Shown here piece by piece: positions 14,166 to 21,986 of a stretch of DNA of 64,000 nt. The translations under genes were made by a program, and so were the position numbers. Below the pieces are notes generated by a model that worked only from the letters and a program-made list of their open reading frames with translations, was not told where the DNA came from and ran no database searches. Each line of letters opens with the position of its first letter. Within the stretch, counting starts at the first letter, position 1. This stretch comes from a virus, in IMG/VR virus record IMGVR_UViG_3300008117_000032, positions 62,001 to 126,000 of that record; one strand, given 5' to 3'.

Positions 14166-14357
14166 ATGAAAGTTCCCCCATCTTCATATCAGAAATTATT
14201 TGATTCCATCTTAATTGATGAATTCCCCGAAATTGAAAACATTTGGGTCGGTAAAAATTGGGCATTGGGTATAATAACTGTTAAAGTTTATTTGAAACCT
14301 GCTGACAAGCAAACAGGAATGATTTCTTGTCATCATCTTATGAGAAGCTTATTTTAA
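14166..14357 (+). CDS. Small phage-type protein, possibly truncated
   Basis: 63 residues (MKVPPSSYQKLFDSILID...). Start type and following strand (ALGIITVKVYLKP) resemble the alpha/beta proteins at 3245 and 22449, but the chain stops after SCHHLMRSLF, about 40 residues shorter, so it may be a remnant. TATTTATT lies one base before the ATG. Confidence 0.45.
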   Translation: MKVPPSSYQKLFDSILIDEFPEIENIWVGKNWALGIITVKVYLKPADKQTGMISCHHLMRSLF

Positions 14358-14377
14358 CCAGATATTCGCAAACGGAA

Positions 14378-14445
14378 ACCGACTCCGTCGGTATTTTCCC
14401 CCGTTTTTTCGGCCGACGGTCCCCGACCGACTTCGTCGGTTCGGT
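14378..14445. repeat. GC-rich CCGAC/GTCGG hairpins
   Basis: ACCGAC-TCC-GTCGGT at 14378-14392 and a second hairpin around GACCGACTTCGTCGGTTC at 14425-14442, with CGGCCGACGG between. They stand out in AT-rich DNA and lie just before the second cassette array. They may terminate or insulate it; no gene is seen from 14358 to 14512. Confidence 0.55.
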
Positions 14446-14478
14446 CCTTGTCCCTTCATTGTGACCACCTCATTATCA

Positions 14479-14512
14479 CCATCTAAACAAATGGGTCGGT
14501 ATATTTATTGTT
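14479..14512 (+). promoter_or_regulatory. Upstream module 1 of the second cassette array
   Basis: CCATCTAAACAAATGGGTCGG, then TATTTATT at 14502 and the ATG three bases later. The same module recurs before the next four genes. Confidence 0.6.
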
Positions 14513-15409
14513 ATGAATTTACACGAAAATATAAAAAGAATTAAGGAAGTGATGGGATTGCTGGTTGAACAAGCTGATGATAAATCGGTAGTCTTATTGG
14601 ATGGAACTTCTTCTGCGGGTAAATCTTATTTGTTGAAACAAATGAATGCTGTTCCTTATTATGAATCCAAGGACCCAAATCAATGGGTTGTGATTGCTTC
14701 TGATGATTTTAGTGGGACGGGTGAAGAAGGGAGAGAAGGTGAGGAAAGAAGACTTAAATTGGACCATCCAAATATAAGACAGTGGGCAAAAGAAAGAGAA
14801 GATGCTGGAATTGTTTCGGGTATTTATCGTGAAAATGGTGATACTGTTCCTGAAAATCCATTCGAAAAGGAATATCTTAAGGGAACTGACGCAAGATTAT
14901 GGTATGTCGCTCAAGAAATCAAAACAGGGCCTTGGAAAAAGATATTTGTGGATACTGTCGACAACCAATTGCAAAAATATTTACCGAATGTAACCTTCAA
15001 AGAAATTCTATTACATACCCCAATTTATCTATTGGTGGAAAATGTTTCTAAGAGAAATGAAATAGCAAAAACAGACCCCAACTTTAAATACGACAGCCGA
15101 GATATTGAAATGGTTTTGGAACAATATTTGGGAAAGTATGAAGCCACGAAAGAAAGACCATCAGAAAAGACAGGAGACCCTTCCACAATTTTGACCAAGA
15201 AAGGGTTGGAAGGTTTGTTGTCGAAGTCGACCTCGAACAAAAAGTTTATTGATGAGTTTATTTCAAAACTCGGTATAGTAGATGACGGTCAGTATTATAT
15301 TAAAGTGAAGGATAATTATTTATCACCTAACACACAACTAATAAATGTTGATTCTGAAAGAACTGTGTATTTGGACAAGTTCAAAGACATTGTTCAGACA
15401 CCATCTTAA
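14513..15409 (+). CDS. Tagged zeta/CPT-like P-loop kinase (NENISRVKELMG class)
   Basis: 298 residues. The leader MNLHENIKRIKEVMGLLVEQ ends L-V-E. Next is VVLLDGTSSAGKSYL with a Walker A GTSSAGKS at residues 31-38, as in zeta toxins and chloramphenicol phosphotransferases. SDDF follows at ~residue 64. Zeta enzymes phosphorylate UDP-amino sugars and block wall synthesis. An injected kinase could poison or modify a host small molecule, but the substrate is unknown. No antitoxin gene is adjacent. Confidence 0.7.
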   Translation: MNLHENIKRIKEVMGLLVEQADDKSVVLLDGTSSAGKSYLLKQMNAVPYYESKDPNQWVVIASDDFSGTGEEGREGEERRLKLDHPNIRQWAKEREDAGIVSGIYRENGDTVPENPFEKEYLKGTDARLWYVAQEIKTGPWKKIFVDTVDNQLQKYLPNVTFKEILLHTPIYLLVENVSKRNEIAKTDPNFKYDSRDIEMVLEQYLGKYEATKERPSEKTGDPSTILTKKGLEGLLSKSTSNKKFIDEFISKLGIVDDGQYYIKVKDNYLSPNTQLINVDSERTVYLDKFKDIVQTPS

Positions 15410-15436
15410 ACAAATTGGTCGTGATATTTATTGTTG
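15400..15436 (+). promoter_or_regulatory. Upstream module 2
   Basis: CCATCTTAAACAAATTGGTCGTGA with TATTTATT at 15425, four bases before the ATG at 15437. It overlaps the stop codon of the kinase gene. Confidence 0.6.
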
Positions 15437-15997
15437 ATGAATCTGAACGAGAATATATCACGAGTAAAAGAATTGATGGGTTTGGTATCTGAAGAATTTG
15501 ATTGGGACTTTGTCAATAAAATTGTTACCCGAGAAAAATCTGAGGAGATTTATAATTTGCTTTTGAAAATGTTTCCTGAACAAAAGGAAATAATCGACTA
15601 TCAATATAATGATGAAATGGGGTTACCGTTTGCAGAATGGAGAAGAACAATTTACGAAATCAAAGATTGGGTTTTAACGGGACCGATACTTGTTGACCCA
15701 AATGAAATTAATTTAGAAGATGAATTTGTTATTGATAGACAACAAAAATTTGATGACTATGTTTCAGGTAAATCAGATAAATATTTCAGAGAAAACCCGT
15801 CAGACCCGAGGAAAGTCAATTTTGGTAAACTCCCACCAATAACGTTAAGAAAAAATGATAAGGGTTATGAAGTTGTTGACGGCGCTCATAGAGTTTTCTT
15901 GGCAAAAATGAAAAACAAGCCATTAAAAGCGTATGTTTGGGTCAATGAGCCAAATAATTCTCCATACGTTGATAATATCCAAAGACTTTTCAATTAG
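15437..15997 (+). CDS. Tagged ParB-like protein (NENISRVKELMG class)
   Basis: 186 residues. The leader MNLNENISRVKELMGLVSEE is the type member of its class. The C-terminal part (KLPPITLRKNDKGYEVVDG, then AHRVFLAKMKNKPLKAYVW) has the DGxHR-x-A motif of the ParB/sulfiredoxin fold, used for CTPase, nuclease or ATP-dependent kinase activity. The first ~100 residues are unassigned. It follows the zeta-like kinase and precedes a second ParB-like protein; both may be delivered effectors. Confidence 0.65.
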   Translation: MNLNENISRVKELMGLVSEEFDWDFVNKIVTREKSEEIYNLLLKMFPEQKEIIDYQYNDEMGLPFAEWRRTIYEIKDWVLTGPILVDPNEINLEDEFVIDRQQKFDDYVSGKSDKYFRENPSDPRKVNFGKLPPITLRKNDKGYEVVDGAHRVFLAKMKNKPLKAYVWVNEPNNSPYVDNIQRLFN

Positions 15998-16000
15998 TTG

Positions 16001-16037
16001 ACCATCTCAGACAAGTGGGTCGTGATATTTATTGATG
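16001..16037 (+). promoter_or_regulatory. Upstream module 3
   Basis: ACCATCTCAGACAAGTGGGT, CGTGA, TATTTATT at 16026, then the ATG at 16038 (an in-frame ATG at 16035 is also possible). Confidence 0.6.
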
Positions 16038-16577
16038 ATGAACTTGAACGAAAATATATCACGAGTAAAAGAATTGATGGGGATTATTGTTGAAACTCGT
16101 GAAGGTTATATGAATTATCTTAGAAATAAGAGTAAAGAAATTACGGGAATTGATTGGCCTGAATATGTTTTAAGAGATTGGTTGTATAGAAACACAAAAG
16201 ACATAAAAGATGAAAGTCCTGAAGAATATAAAGACCTTGTGAGAAGTTATCTCGTTAGTTTTGTTGAAGGGCACGGTAAAGGTCATTGGGAAAATAAAAT
16301 ATTGGATTTGTCGTTGGAATCATTCACAGAGTTTGTTCAGAAAGATTTGAGAAAAAAGATTGAAGGTTTCAGAAGAACTGACATTACCAAAGACACCGAA
16401 AGACACGATTTTCAACAATCTAATTTGGAAAAGGGTGGTTTGTCTTCTGAACCAATTATCGTGGTTGAAACAAAGGACGGAAAGTATGACTTATTGGAAG
16501 GTTGGCACAGAACAACCGCAGCACTCAAAAAATTCGGTAATTACAAGCAAAACGCTTGGGTGTATGTCCTTAAATAG
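16038..16577 (+). CDS. Tagged ParB-like protein (NENISRVKELMG class)
   Basis: 179 residues. The leader MNLNENISRVKELMGIIVE is nearly identical to the previous gene's. The C-terminal domain EPIIVVETKDGKYDLLEG then WHRTTAALKKF matches the (D/E)G-x-HR-x-x-A signature of ParB-like folds. The N-terminal ~110 residues differ from the upstream paralog, so the leader and fold are shared but the rest is not. Confidence 0.65.
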   Translation: MNLNENISRVKELMGIIVETREGYMNYLRNKSKEITGIDWPEYVLRDWLYRNTKDIKDESPEEYKDLVRSYLVSFVEGHGKGHWENKILDLSLESFTEFVQKDLRKKIEGFRRTDITKDTERHDFQQSNLEKGGLSSEPIIVVETKDGKYDLLEGWHRTTAALKKFGNYKQNAWVYVLK

Positions 16578-16614
16578 ACCATCTCATATAATTGGGTCGT
16601 GATATTTATTTGTT
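16578..16614 (+). promoter_or_regulatory. Upstream module 4
   Basis: ACCATCTCATATAATTGGGT, CGTGA, TATTTATT at 16603, ATG at 16615. Confidence 0.6.
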
Positions 16615-17229
16615 ATGAAGTACATCATAACTGAAAGACAATTAAAATTAATTTCAGAACAGAGCATGACGGGTTGGGGAAATTATGTTCCCCAAGGTCA
16701 ACAAAAAAGCGTTGTAAAAGGTTGGGACAAAGCTTTGACGAGTCATGACATGAATGTTTTTTTGGGTATTGTTTCTGTTCTAATTCCTGTTATTGGACCA
16801 TTTATATCATCTATGGTTGGGCTTGGAGATGCTGCAAGACATTTCCAAGAAGGAAATAAGAAAGCTGCAACCATTATTACTCTATTTTCTTTAATCCCTT
16901 TATCGGGTAAACTTTTGGGTCTCATACCTGAACTAAATCAGGTTGGTGTTAGAGGGTCGGTTGCGTTGGCAGAAAAATTACTTTCCAAAACAAGATTAAC
17001 TCCAGTTGAGGTCCAAGTGGTGAAAAAGGTTGCAACAAATAAAAATGTCATCCAAGCAGAACTAAAAACTATCGAAGGTTTATTAAAATCCGTGGAACCA
17101 TCAATAACCAAATACAAAGATAGATACATTCAAAAATTCGGTGAACAAAAATACAAGCAACTTCTTTCTAATTATATTTCTCAACAAATTAATTCAGACC
17201 AATTTAATCAAACAATATCAAAAGTTTAA
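16615..17229 (+). CDS. Tagged hydrophobic protein, pre-toxin-like region (KYIITE class)
   Basis: 204 residues. The leader MKYIITERQLKLISEQ ends I-S-E. The core FLGIVSVLIPVIGPFISSMV, GLGDAARHFQEG, TLFSLIPLSGKLLG has the same two-hairpin layout as 11799-12449 (hydrophobic, acidic/His turn, hydrophobic). Similar stretches occur before toxin domains in secreted polymorphic toxins. The C-terminal half is helical and basic. Likely interacts with the host membrane after ejection; this is inference. Confidence 0.6.
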   Translation: MKYIITERQLKLISEQSMTGWGNYVPQGQQKSVVKGWDKALTSHDMNVFLGIVSVLIPVIGPFISSMVGLGDAARHFQEGNKKAATIITLFSLIPLSGKLLGLIPELNQVGVRGSVALAEKLLSKTRLTPVEVQVVKKVATNKNVIQAELKTIEGLLKSVEPSITKYKDRYIQKFGEQKYKQLLSNYISQQINSDQFNQTISKV

Positions 17230-17235
17230 AATTAA

Positions 17236-17269
17236 ATCTCAGACAATGGGGTCGTGATATTTATTGTTG
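17236..17269 (+). promoter_or_regulatory. Upstream module 5
   Basis: ATCTCAGACAATGGGGTCGTGA, TATTTATT at 17258, ATG at 17270. Confidence 0.6.
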
Positions 17270-18262
17270 ATGAAATATCTAATCACAGAATCACAATACA
17301 ATTTTTTATTGGAACAAACTTCCCCTTTTTATACAAAAGAAGGTTTGTTCAATCAAGGTGGACCCGTGTCATCACCTATGGGTTCAGTAGAAGCCTCGAG
17401 GGTTTTCCCTCGAATAAAAGACGGAAAGTATCCCCAAAAGATAGACCCGTCTGTTGTTAGTAAAGCGTTTGCCGAAAAGTCTAAGGTTGAACGACTATTC
17501 ACTAACAAAATACCAAGTGCATCCAAACAAGTTCAAGACCAAGTTGATTATCTCAGAAAAAATAAAATAATGGGAAATGAGAAATTTACCATATTGGATG
17601 ATTCTCAAGCCAGAATTTATCTATTCAATCCTGGATATGAACTTGTTAGAACATTTTTGGTTTTAACAGGTAAAGAGGACCAAAGCGACAAGTTTGTTGT
17701 TCAAGATTTTTATAAACAGGTTTGGAATAAATTTAAGGACAGTGTTGCAAATTTGAAAAAAGAAGGGATGGAAGGGTTTGTTAAGAGAATGGAGCAATGT
17801 TTTGCTCCTACAGAGGATAGATGGCCTGAACAAAGTACCCCTGCTGGAATATTCAGAAGAACTGCAGGAATCAAAGATACTTTGGAAGATGAGATTGCGA
17901 GACAATCAGACATTGCAACTTATGGAGAGAAATACATGTCATTTGAAACCTTTGATGGTAACGAAACTGTAACTGCATTTCATGGAACGAAAAAAAGACC
18001 AAGAATAGATGCTTTAACAACCGCGGACCTTTCCCCTCAGAGTTGTAAAAGAAGGAAAATGAGTAAGGGTTGTATTAATTTCAAGGAACCTGATATTTTT
18101 GAAATTGAAAAATTTATAAAGCCCCACCAAAAAAGTATTTGGTTACCCTCTGATGGTAAAAGTATAATTACGATAGGTTCCGGTGAACTTCAAATTCCAC
18201 CTGATATGGAAAACCCTTCTTTTAAACAAAGGGTAAAAAATTCATTCGAACGTTTGATATAA
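17270..18262 (+). CDS. Tagged L,D-transpeptidase (YkuD-like)
   Basis: 330 residues. The leader MKYLITESQYNFLLEQ ends L-L-E. Residues ~110-285 fit a YkuD catalytic domain: QARIYLFNPGYELVRTFLVL then TGK, TPAGIFRRTAG, and the active-site set AFHGT ... SKGCINF (His, then Ser-x-Gly-Cys). These enzymes make 3-3 or lipoprotein crosslinks in peptidoglycan, or cut them. There is no signal peptide, so delivery via the virion would explain access to the wall: it could reseal or alter peptidoglycan at the entry site. Confidence 0.75.
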   Translation: MKYLITESQYNFLLEQTSPFYTKEGLFNQGGPVSSPMGSVEASRVFPRIKDGKYPQKIDPSVVSKAFAEKSKVERLFTNKIPSASKQVQDQVDYLRKNKIMGNEKFTILDDSQARIYLFNPGYELVRTFLVLTGKEDQSDKFVVQDFYKQVWNKFKDSVANLKKEGMEGFVKRMEQCFAPTEDRWPEQSTPAGIFRRTAGIKDTLEDEIARQSDIATYGEKYMSFETFDGNETVTAFHGTKKRPRIDALTTADLSPQSCKRRKMSKGCINFKEPDIFEIEKFIKPHQKSIWLPSDGKSIITIGSGELQIPPDMENPSFKQRVKNSFERLI

Positions 18263-18293
18263 CATCTCATTCCGCCATAATTTATTGTTGTAA

Positions 18294-18301
18294 TATTTAT
18301 A
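18294..18301 (+). promoter_or_regulatory. TATTTATA box of module 6
   Basis: TATTTATA four bases before the ATG at 18306. The preceding ACATCTCATTCCGCC is a diverged version of the module. Confidence 0.55.
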
Positions 18302-18305
18302 ATTG

Positions 18306-19331
18306 ATGAATTTGAATGAAAATATATCACGAGTTAAAGAACTCATGGGTGGTGCAATATCCAATAATTTGGACGAACAAAAAAAACCAACCCCATCTAT
18401 ACCACCTTTGAAATTTGGTCAACCCCGTTTACCAGCAAGTTCTACTTATGTAAACAATAATATTGCAGGACGTGCGGATTTTGCAAAAGAAAGAGACAAC
18501 TGTATGAAGAGTTACAATACAACAACATTAAGTCAGGCGGTAAATTGGTGGAAAGATTGGTTGAGAAGTCCTGTCACTTTAAATAAATTTGCAAAAAATT
18601 GGAAAATTTCTACAAACGAAGCCTCTGAGATATTCAAAGATTATAACGAGGCTTTGTCTGATTTGCGATTTCAATATTATTCAGACCCGAGAAGTGATTC
18701 AATTGCCCACGTTAGACCAAATACAGTGATGGGTTATAGCCCTTTTGAAGGGATTATTTATATTAATTGTGCAAACAACACCGAAGACCCTCTCGGAATT
18801 TTAATTCATGAAATTCAACACATTCTTTATAATGTGAAACCATTCCACCCTAAACAAAAAATAGATGTTGATTTGAAAATTGATAGAAACAAAAAAGAAT
18901 CTATATGGACAAGTTTGGGGTCCCTTTTCGGTTCAGAAACTGAAGCCCGTAAGTCAGAATTAACTAAAGCCGAGAAAGATAAATGGTATAAATACGCGTA
19001 TGATTTAAGAGCGCAGGGGATAAAAAAACCTGTCGACCTAATAAACAGTTACCTACGATTGTTGAGAAATAATAAAAAAGAATATATCTATGAAGATACT
19101 GAAATCTTATCAAGATTATATGGGATAAGAAACATAATAGGGGTAAAACCTGGTCAAGATATCACGGTGGAAGACTTCGTAAAAATAGTTAATACAGGTG
19201 ATGTAAACGCGTTCTGGATAATGATGAGTATTATGAATTCAGGTCAAACTATTCAAAATGTTTTAAATAGATTTAATGCATACGCAAAAAACAATCCGCC
19301 GAACAATCAAAATACAACTTATAACGTTTAA
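18306..19331 (+). CDS. Tagged HExxH metallopeptidase-like protein (NENISRVKELMG class)
   Basis: 341 residues. The leader MNLNENISRVKELMGG is followed by a Pro-rich linker. The catalytic region contains EGIIYINCAN then LGILIHEIQHILYNVK, a zinc HEIQH helix, with Glu candidates in the following ETEARKSEL. The C-terminal ~100 residues are helical. A delivered protease is inferred; the target is unknown. Last gene of the second cassette array. Confidence 0.65.
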   Translation: MNLNENISRVKELMGGAISNNLDEQKKPTPSIPPLKFGQPRLPASSTYVNNNIAGRADFAKERDNCMKSYNTTTLSQAVNWWKDWLRSPVTLNKFAKNWKISTNEASEIFKDYNEALSDLRFQYYSDPRSDSIAHVRPNTVMGYSPFEGIIYINCANNTEDPLGILIHEIQHILYNVKPFHPKQKIDVDLKIDRNKKESIWTSLGSLFGSETEARKSELTKAEKDKWYKYAYDLRAQGIKKPVDLINSYLRLLRNNKKEYIYEDTEILSRLYGIRNIIGVKPGQDITVEDFVKIVNTGDVNAFWIMMSIMNSGQTIQNVLNRFNAYAKNNPPNNQNTTYNV

Positions 19332-19353
19332 GTATTCAATAAAAAAAAAATTG

Positions 19354-19380
19354 AACCCTTCCATTGTGAGGGGTTTTTTA
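19354..19380 (+). terminator. Rho-independent terminator
   Basis: ACCCTTCCATTGTGAGGGGT followed by six T. Confidence 0.8.
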
Positions 19381-19423
19381 TTTGTTATTCTAAAATATAT
19401 TTTTTATAATTAAAAGAAAATAT

Positions 19424-19597
19424 ATGAATAACTTTTATAACTTTTGGGCAAAACGGATTATCAGTGATGGTCTTCGATTCATAAAAATAATCATCGGGAT
19501 TGGATTATCTGTTTCTTTTGGTGTATCTTTGAATCTTCCCATCGGAATTATGTTTTTCGGTTGGGTTTTAGTTGAGGCTTTACAAGAAAAAAAATAA
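19424..19597 (+). CDS. Small membrane protein, 57 aa
   Basis: MNNFYNFWAKRIISDG... has two hydrophobic stretches (IKIIIGIGLSVSFGVSL, PIGIMFFGWVLVEAL). First of four consecutive small membrane-protein genes with overlapping or near-abutting ends. No family recognised. Confidence 0.5.
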   Translation: MNNFYNFWAKRIISDGLRFIKIIIGIGLSVSFGVSLNLPIGIMFFGWVLVEALQEKK

Positions 19598-19600
19598 TAT

Positions 19601-19705
19601 ATGATTGGTATAGGACTTACAAAACTTTTTGTAATCTTGATTGTTACCTACTTGGTCATCATAACAATCGAAGATGTTAACAATTCAATTAAAAACTATA
19701 AATAA
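19601..19705 (+). CDS. Tiny membrane peptide, 34 aa
   Basis: MIGIGLTKLFVILIVTYLVI... has one transmembrane segment and the tail EDVNNSIKNYK. Its stop overlaps the next ATG (TAATG). Confidence 0.5.
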   Translation: MIGIGLTKLFVILIVTYLVIITIEDVNNSIKNYK

Positions 19706-19878
19706 TGAATAAATTTTCAGTCTCTGAACTCGGAATCCTAATTCTGTGTGTTGTGTGTATTTTTGTCTCTGAGTATATCTATCTCACTAACGGAGACCAA
19801 CTTAAAGCAATTTTCATCGGACTATGGCCTCCAACTATGTTGGGATTATTAAATTTCATCAATTCAAAAAGAAAATAA
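19705..19878 (+). CDS. Small membrane protein, 57 aa
   Basis: MNKFSVSELGILILCVVCIF... has two hydrophobic segments separated by a short loop (YLTNGDQLK) and a basic C-terminus, holin-like in layout. The next gene starts two bases later. Confidence 0.5.
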   Translation: MNKFSVSELGILILCVVCIFVSEYIYLTNGDQLKAIFIGLWPPTMLGLLNFINSKRK

Positions 19879-19879
19879 A

Positions 19880-20236
19880 ATGGAAAACTTAGACATTGTA
19901 ATTCTTTCGACTATTGTAACTACTTTATTTGCAATTTTCATTGGTCTTACAATCAAAGAACTTAATAGAGCAGAAATGGGGATAACCCCATCACAAGAGT
20001 CAGGACCAAGAGCAAACCTAACAAAGTTTATGGGTAAACTTTTTGACTCCCCTCCGTTAACGAAAGAACAGGCCGATAAAAAATTAGACGTGTATGAAAC
20101 CGTTTATAGGACTATTGCGGACATGGAATCTGATGGAGTGTATTTTCCTGATGAGGTAAAAAAAGAGCTCATAAAGAAACGAGAAGAGCTTTATTGTGAA
20201 TATTCTAGCCTTCCATCCGTAAAATCTTACGAGTAG
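19880..20236 (+). CDS. Membrane-anchored small protein
   Basis: 118 residues. An N-terminal transmembrane helix (LDIVILSTIVTTLFAIFIG) is followed by a soluble helical tail (EQADKKLDVYETVYRTIAD). Continues the small membrane-gene operon. Function unknown. Confidence 0.55.
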   Translation: MENLDIVILSTIVTTLFAIFIGLTIKELNRAEMGITPSQESGPRANLTKFMGKLFDSPPLTKEQADKKLDVYETVYRTIADMESDGVYFPDEVKKELIKKREELYCEYSSLPSVKSYE

Positions 20237-20282
20237 ATTTGAAAATTCTAAATTTTATAATATTATTGAAAATAAAAACACT

Positions 20283-20597
20283 ATGAGCACAATACCCAAA
20301 GCGTTAGTCCATGTTAATACATCATTTGCTGTAGAGCCAACCGAAGAACAACTTTTGGAATTTTACAAAGATTATGGTTTCGAAACAATCGATGATATTT
20401 TAGAAGGTCACGGTGGTGGAGACTGGGATGAAGTAATCCGTGAATGGTTCGTTAATACTTATTATGGTCAAGATTATAGAGAATTATGTGAGAAGAAAAA
20501 TATTTTAAGATATGAATCCGATAATCAAGAAGACGAGGTAGAGATTCTTGATAATGAAGAGTGGGATGAACTAAAATCAAACGATTTAATTTTTTAA
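20283..20597 (+). CDS. Small acidic protein, unknown function
   Basis: 104 residues (MSTIPKALVHVNTSFAVEPT...). Acidic, with an EDEVEILDNEEWDELK tail. Three bases separate it from the next acidic gene. No motif. Confidence 0.5.
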   Translation: MSTIPKALVHVNTSFAVEPTEEQLLEFYKDYGFETIDDILEGHGGGDWDEVIREWFVNTYYGQDYRELCEKKNILRYESDNQEDEVEILDNEEWDELKSNDLIF

Positions 20598-20599
20598 TT

Positions 20600-21190
20600 A
20601 TGGCAGAATATTCAAAAAAATGGAAAACCTCCTTTGAGAAAAAATTCTCAAAAGCTCTGAATCAAATTAGAGAACTCGAGACCGAGTATAAAGAAATGGT
20701 TGAATCCAATCCTGATGAGTGGGACCTAAACTATCTATTCGTGGATAATGGAACACTTGAATATGACAATGGGGCAAACCTTACTGTCTATCACTACGAT
20801 GGGGCAGAGGAAGGTTCAAAAGAATATATTGAAATTGGAATGGACGGTTCCAAAGCTTCAAGTTATTCATTCAAGTTTTATTCTCTAAAAGAACTCATTG
20901 AATTTAGAAACAAACTAACAGAGGCAATTGATAACTTCAAAAGAGTTCCTGAGGAAACAAAAGAAATTATCACTGACGACTGTGAGGATGAAGAAGGTTG
21001 GGAGGATAACGAAGAAGAAGAATATACAATTCAAGCTTCAAGAACATGTGTTCAAACTTGGACTCATACTGTGATGGCTAGGTCATCTTGTGAAGCATAT
21101 AGAAAAGTTCAAGAAGACCTCGATGGTTCAACTCATGATGAAAATGATGACTATGACAATTACGGTAACATTGATTATGAAGTAATTTAA
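20600..21190 (+). CDS. Acidic protein, unknown function
   Basis: 196 residues. The N-terminal ~115 residues form a helix-plus-beta domain (NLTVYHYDGAEEGSKEYIEI). After a very acidic linker (EDEEGWEDNEEEEYTIQ) comes a short segment with AYRKVQEDLDGSTHDEND. It may mimic nucleic acid or bind metal; no family recognised. Confidence 0.5.
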   Translation: MAEYSKKWKTSFEKKFSKALNQIRELETEYKEMVESNPDEWDLNYLFVDNGTLEYDNGANLTVYHYDGAEEGSKEYIEIGMDGSKASSYSFKFYSLKELIEFRNKLTEAIDNFKRVPEETKEIITDDCEDEEGWEDNEEEEYTIQASRTCVQTWTHTVMARSSCEAYRKVQEDLDGSTHDENDDYDNYGNIDYEVI

Positions 21191-21195
21191 AACGT

Positions 21196-21495
21196 ATGAA
21201 AAATAAAGAATCCAATAGTCTCATCACCACACCTTCAGTAGATATGATGCAGAAATACCATAACATGGAAGATGTTATAAACGATTGCATCAGAGATTTG
21301 AATCTAAAAAAGATGGCATCTTTGACCAATATGGACGGGAAGAAAAATAGAGGTTTCATTAGACTTATCGTTAATTTCATTTCACGATTTCTTCCCTCAA
21401 GTAAATCTTTCAAAGAGGAAGCTAAACAATTGGATGAATGTATTAGAAAAAAATTTCCCGAGTTTGTCGATGACATGACAAAGTCAAAAGTCTGA
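21196..21495 (+). CDS. Small protein of unknown function
   Basis: 99 residues (MKNKESNSLITTPSVDMMQK...). Helical, with FIRLIVNFISRFLPSSKSFK in the middle, possibly membrane-associated. Soon followed by a tagged gene with its own promoter box. Confidence 0.45.
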   Translation: MKNKESNSLITTPSVDMMQKYHNMEDVINDCIRDLNLKKMASLTNMDGKKNRGFIRLIVNFISRFLPSSKSFKEEAKQLDECIRKKFPEFVDDMTKSKV

Positions 21496-21508
21496 TATAT
21501 TTATCTAC

Positions 21509-21904
21509 ATGGCAAAAAAACTAACTGAATCAGATTTAAATAGAATTGTAAAGAAAGTTTTACAAGAACAAGAAACAAACGAAGGTCCGTTCGACGCATT
21601 GGGTGATTTTTATAGAGGTGTTAAGGGTGTTAAAAGAGGATATGGAATGGATTATTTTCAGAACTTGTCAAGACTCGATAGACTGATTAAGAAATTAAAA
21701 AAATTAGATGAGCCGAATGTCAAAGTTATGACTGAGTTGGCATCCCTTAAAAATAAGGTATCTGGTCTGAACATGCCACAACCAAGAAAACAAGCTCTCA
21801 TGAATTTAATTGATAACTCAATTTATCATTTCAATTCTTACAACAAAATAAATGACCAAATAATTTCTCAAATTAGGACATTAAATTTGGATAGTTGGAA
21901 GTAG
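21509..21904 (+). CDS. Tagged helical protein (LTExDL class)
   Basis: 131 residues. The leader MAKKLTESDLNRIVKKVLQE ends L-Q-E and sits three bases after TATTTATC. The mature part is all helical and basic (LSRLDRLIKKLKKLDE, PRKQALMNLIDNSIY). Function unknown; probable capsid-internal protein. Confidence 0.6.
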   Translation: MAKKLTESDLNRIVKKVLQEQETNEGPFDALGDFYRGVKGVKRGYGMDYFQNLSRLDRLIKKLKKLDEPNVKVMTELASLKNKVSGLNMPQPRKQALMNLIDNSIYHFNSYNKINDQIISQIRTLNLDSWK

Positions 21905-21922
21905 TCAAACATAATTTTAAGA

Positions 21923-21953
21923 ACCCCCCTCCTAAGTGAGGGGATTTTTTTTT
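21923..21953 (+). terminator. Rho-independent terminator
   Basis: ACCCCCCTCCTAAGTGAGGGG followed by nine T. Confidence 0.8.
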
Positions 21954-21986
21954 ATTTCAAATAGTATTTATAATAAAATAATTTAT

